Shown here piece after piece: positions 6,914 to 12,019 of a stretch of 12,019 bases of DNA. The notes under the pieces are model-generated. The model worked only from the letters and a program-made list of their open reading frames with translations, was not told where the DNA came from and made no database searches. The stretch's first letter is position 1. The number at the start of each line of letters is the position of its first letter. Both the position numbers and the translations under genes were made by a program. The stretch comes from Nitrosomonadales bacterium (GTDB lineage: Bacteria > Pseudomonadota > Gammaproteobacteria > Burkholderiales > Sulfuricellaceae). The stretch is from assembly GCA_003104895.1 (NCBI GenBank), contig PQAG01000189.1, positions 1 through 12,019 on the forward strand, given 5' to 3'.

Positions 6914-8010
6914 GTCCAGATTCTGATTACGGCAAACTGAGCGAAAATATTAAGGCATGGGGCAAGGAATTGGGCTTCCAGGCCGTCGCCATCAGCGCGC
7001 CGCAGCTTGCAGAGGCCGAAATGCGCCTGCTGGAATGGCTGGCGCGTGGCTACCACGGCGAAATGCATTATATGGCAAGCCATGGCGTGAAGCGCAGCCG
7101 CCCAGCCGAACTGGTGCCCGGAACGCTCACCGTGATCAGCGCGCGGCTCGATTACCTGCCGCCGGACGCGCGCGACAGCGAGGAAGTGCTCGCCAGCGCG
7201 GACAAGGCTTTCATTTCACGCTACGCGCTGGGCCGCGACTACCACAAGACCCTGCGCAGCAGGCTGCAGAAACTGGCTGACCGGATCCAGGAAGCCATCG
7301 GCCCGTTCGGCTACCGCGTCTTCACCGACAGCGCCCCGGTGATGGAAATCGAGCTGGCCGCCCAGGCCGGGCTGGGCTGGCGCGGCAAACACAGCCTGCT
7401 GCTGTCGCGGGAACATGGCTCGCGCTTCTTTCTCGGCGAGATCTACACCGGCCTGCCCCTGCCTCCCGACCCGCCGCAGTCAAGCCATTGCGGCACCTGC
7501 ACCCGCTGCATCAGCGCCTGCCCCACCCAGGCGATTATCGCCCCCTACCAGGTGGATGCGCGGCGCTGCATTTCCTATCTCACCATCGAGCTGAAGGGCA
7601 GCATCCCCCTGGATCTGCGGCCGCTGATGGGCAACCGCATTTATGGCTGTGACGACTGCCAGCTTGCCTGCCCCTGGAACCGTCGCGCTCAGTTGAGCAT
7701 GGAAAAGGATTTCATGGTGCGCCATGGCCTCGACGCCCCCGGCCTGGCCGAGCTTTTCTCCTGGAGCGAAGAAGATTTTCTCGCCAGAACCGCGGGCAGC
7801 GCCATCCACCGCATCGGTTTCGAGCGCTGGCTGCGCAATATCGCGGTCGCTCTGGGCAACGCCCCGGCCAGCGATTCAGTATTGCGGTCCTTGAATGAGC
7901 GGTTGAATCACCCGTCGGAACTGGTGCGGGAACACGTTGTCTGGGCGCTGGCGCAACATAGCCAATCATGCGATGATTGGCGCAATTCACGAAACCGGCG
8001 CGATAAATAA
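6901..8010 (+). CDS. queG: QueG, epoxyqueuosine reductase
   Basis: QueG carries out the last step of queuosine synthesis, reducing epoxyqueuosine in tRNA to queuosine with a cobalamin and two [4Fe-4S] clusters. The 369 residues include the N-terminal KAWGKELGF and GYHGEMHYM motifs and the TDSAP motif (142-146) with the family's catalytic Asp at D143. Cluster ligands C197, C200, C203 and C207 form a ferredoxin-like CX2CX2CX3CP; C223, C250, C253 and C257 form the second set. A HEAT-like C-terminal part follows (about 310-352). The first possible start in frame is GTG 6901, just after a TGA at 6892-6894. The start region overlaps the tsaE start on the other strand. fnr follows after one base, so the pair is probably one transcript. 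Confidence 0.96.
   Translation: MQVSCPDSDYGKLSENIKAWGKELGFQAVAISAPQLAEAEMRLLEWLARGYHGEMHYMASHGVKRSRPAELVPGTLTVISARLDYLPPDARDSEEVLASADKAFISRYALGRDYHKTLRSRLQKLADRIQEAIGPFGYRVFTDSAPVMEIELAAQAGLGWRGKHSLLLSREHGSRFFLGEIYTGLPLPPDPPQSSHCGTCTRCISACPTQAIIAPYQVDARRCISYLTIELKGSIPLDLRPLMGNRIYGCDDCQLACPWNRRAQLSMEKDFMVRHGLDAPGLAELFSWSEEDFLARTAGSAIHRIGFERWLRNIAVALGNAPASDSVLRSLNERLNHPSELVREHVVWALAQHSQSCDDWRNSRNRRDK
7961..7981 (+). repeat. Perfect 8-bp hairpin at the queG 3' end, upstream of fnr
   Basis: GCCAATCA (7961-7968) is the reverse complement of TGATTGGC (7974-7981), with the five-base loop TGCGA. It lies inside the last codons of queG, 30 bases before the fnr start. The half-sites face the opposite way from an FNR box (TTGAT-N4-ATCAA), so it is not a canonical Fnr operator. 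It could be an RNA stem acting on fnr translation or a protein-binding palindrome. Confidence 0.55.
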
Positions 8011-8011
8011 T

Positions 8012-8788
8012 ATGCAACAGAAAGTGCACAAGCTGTTCGCCAACATTGTTGATGCGCGTTACCCCAAGCCCGCCTGTTCTGCCTGTGATTTGCGCGACCT
8101 GTGGTGCCTCCCTATGGGGCTCAAGGGTCAGCAATCCAAGCAGCTGGATGGCATCATCAACCGCCGCAAGCGGGTCAAGCGCGGCGAATACCTTTATCGC
8201 GCGGGCGACCCATTCCGCTCGCTCTATGCCCTGCGCACAGGATTTTTCAAAACCTTCCTGAGCAGCGAGAGCGGCCAGGACCTTGTCACCGGCTTTCATA
8301 TGACCGGTGAATTGCTGGGTCTGGATGCAATCTGCAACGACAGCCACTGTTGCAATGCCATAGCACTGGAAGACAGCGAAATCTGCGAGATTCCCTACTC
8401 TGAACTGGAATGCCTGTGCAGGGAAATTCCCGCCCTGCAGCACCAGTTCCACAAAATCATGAGCCGCGAGATCGCGCGCGACCATAACCTGATGGCACTG
8501 CTTTCATGCATGCACGCGGACGAGCGCCTAGCCGCCTTTCTGATCAACCTGTCCCAGCGTTTCCAGGTGCGAGGTTATTCGCCGGTCCAGTTTCATCTGC
8601 GCATGACGCGAGGGGAAATCGGCAGCTACCTCGGGCTGAAACTGGAAACTGTCAGCCGTACACTGTCAAAATTCCAGGACGAAGGATTGATTAGCGTGCA
8701 ACACAAGCTCCTTATCCTCAACGACCTGCCCCGCCTGAAGCAGATCGTCGAGCGCAACCACTCAAGTGGCGCTCTTTGCAAAAGCTGA
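8012..8788 (+). CDS. fnr: Fnr-type oxygen-sensing transcriptional regulator
   Basis: This 258-residue CRP/FNR regulator resembles E. coli FNR throughout. Likely [4Fe-4S] ligands are C22, C25, C32 and C125 (in ICEIPY, matching the fourth FNR ligand). The first three are spaced CX2CX6C, against CX2CX5C in E. coli. An effector-type beta-roll covers about 50-130, the dimer helix about 135-165, and the helix-turn-helix about 199-222. The DNA-contact set E212, S215 and R216 (ETVSR) is the FNR pattern and predicts recognition of TTGAT-N4-ATCAA. The ATG follows the queG stop by one base and has no clear ribosome site, so translation is probably coupled to queG. It converges on the cco cluster, the most likely regulated target. 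Confidence 0.93.
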   Translation: MQQKVHKLFANIVDARYPKPACSACDLRDLWCLPMGLKGQQSKQLDGIINRRKRVKRGEYLYRAGDPFRSLYALRTGFFKTFLSSESGQDLVTGFHMTGELLGLDAICNDSHCCNAIALEDSEICEIPYSELECLCREIPALQHQFHKIMSREIARDHNLMALLSCMHADERLAAFLINLSQRFQVRGYSPVQFHLRMTRGEIGSYLGLKLETVSRTLSKFQDEGLISVQHKLLILNDLPRLKQIVERNHSSGALCKS

Positions 8789-8795
8789 GTTTTTG

Positions 8796-8817
8796 CAACG
8801 CCTAATGTCAGGCGTTG
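8796..8817. repeat. 8-bp hairpin between convergent fnr and DUF3149 genes
   Basis: CAACGCCT (8796-8803) is the exact reverse complement of AGGCGTTG (8810-8817), with a six-base loop. It begins seven bases after the fnr stop and spans the stop codon of the DUF3149 gene (8808-8810). Neither strand has a uridine tract after the stem, so a classic intrinsic terminator is not supported. Position between convergent genes suggests a 3'-end or termination role for both. Confidence 0.5.
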
Positions 8818-8939
8818 GGGTCACCCGATTTCTTGATGAACCAGGTAATGAAAAACACCGCCATCACCAGCACAAAGCCGATCGTAAACATGCTGAGCAG
8901 ACCGATATCTGTTTTAAACAGCAGATCCATGACTACCAT
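8808..8939 (-). CDS. DUF3149 single-span membrane microprotein in the cco cluster
   Basis: A 43-codon frame encodes a small protein with a short N-terminus (MVVMDLLF), a D-I-G-L motif, one hydrophobic helix (about residues 13-35) and a KKSGDPNA tail. Size, the DLLF...TDIGL start and the single helix match DUF3149 proteins, small betaproteobacterial membrane proteins often found beside cbb3 oxidase assembly genes. GGAGGG lies a few bases upstream of ATG 8939, favouring this over ATG 8930. It starts 34 bases after the ccoH stop on the same strand and is probably the last gene of the operon. A role in oxidase assembly or stability is inferred from position only. It is not an evident CcoS, which has a different sequence. 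Confidence 0.75.
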   Translation of the reverse strand: MVVMDLLFKTDIGLLSMFTIGFVLVMAVFFITWFIKKSGDPNA

Positions 8940-8973
8940 TTCACCCTCCCTCTCATAACGTTAAGGAAAAAAA

Positions 8974-9489
8974 CTAGCCGTTCACCTGCAGCGTGACCAC
9001 GTTATCCCTGGGCACGTGCAATTTACCGGTCAGGCGCCAATGGCTCTCCGCATCTTCCAGAATCAGCCTCCACCGGGTTGGTTCCAGCGCCTTGAGCTGC
9101 CCTTCGTAATAACCTGAAGCGCCCTGTTCCAGAGTCACCACTCGATCCATGTCGGAGCGGGTTGGGTGCAACACCTTGAGCCTCAGGGCAGTAGGCAGCG
9201 CCCCGGAATCGTCCTGCTGCAGCATCAGGCGCAAGCGGGAGGCATCGCTCCCCACCATCAACTGCGCCTTCAGCTTAAGAGATTGAGCCATCTGATCGCG
9301 CGCGATGGTCTGGTTGATGGCCAAACCTTTCTTGTAATAATCGTCCTCCACCACGCCATCATCCGTTGCGACCGCCAGCCAGGCAGTCACGAAGCCGGCC
9401 ACCACCACTATCGCCGGGCCCGCCATCAGGATCCAGGGCCATGGTTCGCGGTACCAGGGTTTATTAGCTTGAGTCATGGTTGTCATCAT
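8974..9489 (-). CDS. ccoH: CcoH (FixH) cbb3 oxidase assembly protein
   Basis: The 171-residue protein has the FixH family layout. A short cytoplasmic N-terminus with YREPWPW is followed by one membrane helix (about residues 18-41). Then comes the conserved EDDYYKKGLAINQTI stretch (49-63) and a beta-rich periplasmic domain. CcoH associates with the cbb3 oxidase and is needed for its stable assembly in Rhodobacter. The ATG overlaps the ccoG stop codon (TAATG), implying translational coupling. A second ATG follows directly and a third is at codon 5; none has a strong ribosome site, so the first is kept. Confidence 0.9.
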   Translation of the reverse strand: MMTTMTQANKPWYREPWPWILMAGPAIVVVAGFVTAWLAVATDDGVVEDDYYKKGLAINQTIARDQMAQSLKLKAQLMVGSDASRLRLMLQQDDSGALPTALRLKVLHPTRSDMDRVVTLEQGASGYYEGQLKALEPTRWRLILEDAESHWRLTGKLHVPRDNVVTLQVNG

Positions 9490-10937
9490 TATTTCACGAT
9501 AAAACTGGTTTTTTCATTGACGGAAAAGGCCGGATTATCCACATCCTGCACCTGGATATGAACCTGGGTAGAGCCCGGTTTCACATCGTCCGGGGCGACC
9601 CGCAGGCTGATCGAAACATTATGCGTTTCGGCCGCATGCACTTCCAGCGGCTGCGCTTCCGCCGTCACCACTTTCAGCCCTTCCAGACCGGAGGCGGTCA
9701 GTTTGTAGCGATGCGGCTTTTCATCCATATTGATGATCTGCATGCGATAGACGTTTTCCAGCAGCCCATCATCGGTTTCCCTCACCAGGGTCATGCGGTC
9801 GCGCATGATATTGGCCTTGAGCGGCGTGCGCATGTACAGCGCGACCCCTAGCGTCACAGTGATTGCGGTGAGAATGGCGGTATACAGCAGCACGCGCGGC
9901 CGGAACACATGAGCCATCATGGTGCGCTCGGCAAACTTGCCGAGCATGACGTTTTCCGTCGAATAGCGGATCAGGCCACGCGGATAGCCCATCTTGTCCA
10001 TGACCTGGTTGCAGCCATCGATGCAGGCGGCGCACCCGATGCATTCATACTGCAAGCCCTTGCGGATATCAATGCCGGTCGGGCATACCTGAACGCATAT
10101 CCCGCAATCCACGCAGTCGCCCTTGCCATCGGCGCGGTAGTCCGCCCCTTTCCTGCGCTGTCCGCGCGGCTCGCCGCGCTTTTCGTCGTAGGTGATGATG
10201 AGCGTATCCGGGTCGAACATCACACTCTGGAAACGTGCGTAGGGGCACATGTAGAGACACACCTGTTCCCGCATCCAGCCGGCATTGCCGTAAGTGGCAA
10301 AGCCATAAAAGAACACCCAGAACGTTTCCCACGGCCCCATGCCAAAACTGACGAATTCAACCGCCAGTTCCCTGATGGGCGTGAAATAGCCGACAAAGGT
10401 AAAACCGGTCCACAGCGACAACGCGATCCATGCAGCATGTTTGGCGGTTTTGAGGAAAATCTTGCGCGCATCCCAGTCTGCCTTGTCCAGCTTGATGCGC
10501 TTTGGGCGGTCGCCTTCGATGAACTGCTCGATCCACATGAACAGTTCGGTGTACACCGTCTGCGGGCAGGCATAGCCGCACCAGATCCTTCCAGCCACCG
10601 CAGTGAAAAGAAACAGCCCGAGAGCCGAAATCACCAGCAGGCCGGTGAGATAGATAAAGTCCTGAGGGAAGAAAACCGTGCCGAAAATATAGAACCGGCG
10701 CGTCAGCAGATCGAACAGCACCGCCGGCCGGTCATTCCAAGTCAGCCATGGCAGTCCATAGAACACCAGTTGGGTAAGCACAACACCCCACACGCGCAGG
10801 CTGGCAAAAATACCGCTCACCGAGCGTGGCTGGATTTTCTTGCGCACCGCGTACAACTCATCGCCTTCACCTGCAACCGGAGAAGCCGAAGTATTTCTTG
10901 CCTGGTCCAAAGCTAACTCCTGAAGAAACTCCTGCAT
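9489..10937 (-). CDS. ccoG: CcoG (FixG/RdxA) cbb3 oxidase accessory Fe-S protein
   Basis: CcoG is a membrane iron-sulphur protein; in Rhodobacter capsulatus it reduces Cu(II) to Cu(I) for delivery to the cbb3 CuB site. The 482 residues have about five membrane helices. Two CX3C motifs sit by helices (C120/C124 in WCGYACP, C227/C231 in VCLYMCP). Two [4Fe-4S] motifs follow (C275, C278, C281, C285 and C299, C302, C305, C309), then an Ig-like periplasmic C-terminal domain (about 372-482). The ATG at 10937 is chosen; a TTG four codons upstream is possible but has no ribosome site. The ATG lies inside a 10-bp inverted repeat, with only an AGCAGG-like site close before it. ccoP ends 88 bases upstream. 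Confidence 0.95.
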   Translation of the reverse strand: MQEFLQELALDQARNTSASPVAGEGDELYAVRKKIQPRSVSGIFASLRVWGVVLTQLVFYGLPWLTWNDRPAVLFDLLTRRFYIFGTVFFPQDFIYLTGLLVISALGLFLFTAVAGRIWCGYACPQTVYTELFMWIEQFIEGDRPKRIKLDKADWDARKIFLKTAKHAAWIALSLWTGFTFVGYFTPIRELAVEFVSFGMGPWETFWVFFYGFATYGNAGWMREQVCLYMCPYARFQSVMFDPDTLIITYDEKRGEPRGQRRKGADYRADGKGDCVDCGICVQVCPTGIDIRKGLQYECIGCAACIDGCNQVMDKMGYPRGLIRYSTENVMLGKFAERTMMAHVFRPRVLLYTAILTAITVTLGVALYMRTPLKANIMRDRMTLVRETDDGLLENVYRMQIINMDEKPHRYKLTASGLEGLKVVTAEAQPLEVHAAETHNVSISLRVAPDDVKPGSTQVHIQVQDVDNPAFSVNEKTSFIVK

Positions 10938-10964
10938 CGCCTGCTTCAACCAGCCGATGCAGGA
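10930..10964 (-). promoter_or_regulatory. Inverted repeat containing the ccoG start codon
   Basis: TCCTGCATCG (10930-10939) and CGATGCAGGA (10955-10964) are perfect 10-bp inverted repeats with a 15-base loop. In the minus-strand mRNA the ATG of ccoG (10935-10937) lies in the 3' arm, and the only Shine-Dalgarno-like bases lie in the loop. Such a stem would hide the start codon. A regulatory role is inferred. Confidence 0.55.
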
Positions 10965-10976
10965 ATTCCCTGTTCA

Positions 10977-11013
10977 AGACCGGGCCGGATGGGAACTCCA
11001 CCCGGCCCGGTCT
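10977..11013 (-). terminator. Strong GC-rich hairpin between ccoP and ccoG
   Basis: AGACCGGGCCGG (10977-10988) pairs perfectly with CCGGCCCGGTCT (11002-11013). After one mismatch, TGG (10990-10992) pairs with CCA (10998-11000) around a five-base loop. It begins 13 bases past the ccoP stop. The minus-strand continuation has only two Ts, so full intrinsic termination is unlikely. Partial termination or protection of the ccoNOQP mRNA from 3' decay is more plausible and would lower ccoG-H expression relative to the oxidase subunits. Confidence 0.65.
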
Positions 11014-11025
11014 GGCTACGACAAT

Positions 11026-11925
11026 TTATTTACCTTCTGAAAGGCCATAAACATAGGCTGCCAGCAAGTGAACCTTGGCTTCGCCAAGGAAATCTTTCCA
11101 TGCCGGCATCACTCCGTTGCGCCCCTTGGTAATGGTTTCGATGACGGTCGCCTCGGAGCCGCCATACAGCCATACCTTGTCGGTCAGGTTGGGCGCGCCC
11201 AGCGCCTGCATGCCAGTACCTGCGGGCGTGTGGCAGGCAGCGCAGATCTGCTCGAACTTGGGCTTGCCCGCGGCGGCCAGGTTGGCATCATGTTTGCGGC
11301 CTGACAGCGAGAACACATAGTTGGCCACTTCCTTCACGCCCGCATCGCCCAGCACCGGACCATGCGGTGGCATGATTCCATTCCGTCCGTTCATGATGCT
11401 GGCCTTGATGGTTTCCGGATCACCGCCATAGAGCCAGTCCTTGTCGCCCAGGTTGGGGAATCCTCTGGCGCCGCCCGCATCGGAACCGTGGCACTGGGAG
11501 CAGTAGGTGAGAAACAGGCGTTGCCCCATCTGTTTGGCTTCCGGATCGGCCGCCACTGCCTTCAGGTCCTGTTTCAGGAACTTGTTGAAGATCGGGTCGT
11601 AGGTTTCCGCCGCGTGTTTCATCTCGCCTTCCCACTGGCCAGCCGAGCTCCAGCCCCAGACCCCCTTGAAACTGCCCAGGCCAGGATACAGCACCAGATA
11701 CACCAGCGAGAACACCACCGTGATATAGAACAGCCAGCTCCACCAAGCCGGCAGCGGGTTGTTCCATTCCGCCAGATCGCCGTCCCACACGTGGCCCGTG
11801 GTGTCCACCTGCCCCGCGCTGCGCTTGATGCTCACCGCTTTCAGGAATATGGCGCAGCCAATCACGCTGACCAGGGTAATCCCGGCGACGAACAGGCTCC
11901 AAAAGCCGCTTACAAAATCACTCAT
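11026..11925 (-). CDS. ccoP: CcoP, dihaem cytochrome c subunit III of cbb3 oxidase
   Basis: CcoP passes electrons to CcoO and the CcoN active site of the high-affinity cbb3 terminal oxidase. The 299-residue form has two predicted N-terminal membrane helices (about 10-30 and 62-82), joined by the conserved HVWDGDLAEWNNPLP region. Two periplasmic cytochrome c domains follow, with haem motifs CSQCH (142-146) and CAACH (228-232). Likely axial methionines are M185 (IMPP) and M273 (VMPAW). The two-helix form matches the Pseudomonas stutzeri type. ATG 11925 is chosen because AGGAGG lies five bases upstream; ATG 11928 is too close, and the in-frame GTG at 11952 lies within ccoQ. The ribosome site directly follows the ccoQ stop. 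Confidence 0.97.
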   Translation of the reverse strand: MSDFVSGFWSLFVAGITLVSVIGCAIFLKAVSIKRSAGQVDTTGHVWDGDLAEWNNPLPAWWSWLFYITVVFSLVYLVLYPGLGSFKGVWGWSSAGQWEGEMKHAAETYDPIFNKFLKQDLKAVAADPEAKQMGQRLFLTYCSQCHGSDAGGARGFPNLGDKDWLYGGDPETIKASIMNGRNGIMPPHGPVLGDAGVKEVANYVFSLSGRKHDANLAAAGKPKFEQICAACHTPAGTGMQALGAPNLTDKVWLYGGSEATVIETITKGRNGVMPAWKDFLGEAKVHLLAAYVYGLSEGK

Positions 11926-11935
11926 CATTTCCTCC

Positions 11936-12019
11936 TTAGTGTTCCGCTGCACGGGGCGCGGAATTCACATTCACCCGTTCAAATTCATCATCGTCCAGCG
12001 GCAGCCGGGCTGCCTCATC
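11936..12019 (-). CDS. ccoQ: CcoQ (FixQ) C-terminal fragment, cut by the window edge
   Basis: The last 27 codons of a minus-strand gene run from the right edge to a TAA at 11936-11938, ten bases before the ccoP start. The visible DEAARLPLDDDEFE stretch matches the acidic post-helix tail of CcoQ, the small single-helix subunit that stabilises cbb3 oxidase. Position directly before ccoP agrees with ccoNOQP order. The N-terminus and membrane helix lie outside the window. Confidence 0.85.
   Translation of the reverse strand, partial: DEAARLPLDDDEFERVNVNSAPRAAEH

Noticed and set aside
7961..7981. An FNR box in front of fnr
   Set aside because: The palindrome has ATCA then TGAT, the inverse orientation of TTGAT-N4-ATCAA; it does not fit the consensus.
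8834..8847. TTGAT half-site as an FNR box near the cco genes
   Set aside because: No matching ATCAA lies four bases later, and the sequence is inside the DUF3149 coding region.
9909..10916. A 335-codon open frame on the plus strand opposite ccoG
   Set aside because: The frame mirrors ccoG codon bias, has no domain signature and would run against a certain gene.

Overview
The window is bacterial chromosome, GC-rich and densely coded. It reads as a betaproteobacterium, probably an environmental respiratory lineage such as Nitrosomonadales. This rests on gene families and arrangement: cbb3 oxidase ccoQ-P-G-H followed by a DUF3149 microprotein, an fnr gene converging on that cluster, queG next to tsaE-amiC, and a NhaR-type LysR regulator. 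Order and genus cannot be fixed from the sequence alone.

Layout. Bases 1-289 hold no gene I can support, but contain a large imperfect intergenic palindrome and a small hairpin downstream of htpX. htpX (minus, 290-1177) encodes a membrane zinc protease. nhaR (plus, 1435-2343) encodes a LysR regulator. A Res-Xre type toxin-antitoxin operon follows (plus, 2426-3491); antitoxin and toxin genes overlap by 41 bases, and a palindrome overlaps each hexamer of the predicted promoter. Next come a COG2426-type membrane protein (minus, 3552-4223) and a cysteine-rich lipoprotein (plus, 4385-4939). tsaE and amiC (minus, 5019-6913) form an overlapping pair for tRNA t6A synthesis and cell-wall hydrolysis. 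queG (plus, 6901-8010) diverges from tsaE and is followed one base later by an fnr-type oxygen sensor (8012-8788). The right end, all minus strand, is the distal part of a cbb3 cytochrome oxidase operon: the ccoQ tail, ccoP, ccoG, ccoH and a 43-residue DUF3149 protein.

How the genes relate. The right third concerns low-oxygen respiration. CcoP is the dihaem electron-entry subunit of the high-affinity oxidase; CcoG and CcoH serve its assembly, CcoG through copper reduction. The neighbouring Fnr-like protein would be the obvious oxygen-responsive regulator, although the ccoN promoter lies beyond the window. queG and tsaE both serve tRNA modification. The left half is a mixture of stress protease, ion-stress regulator, toxin-antitoxin module and envelope proteins.

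No wholly new multi-gene system is evident. The observations most worth checking are the paired operators at the toxin-antitoxin promoter, a hairpin that contains the predicted ccoG start codon, a CX3C-rich lipoprotein of unknown function, and an Fnr whose cluster-binding loop is one residue longer than that of E. coli FNR.
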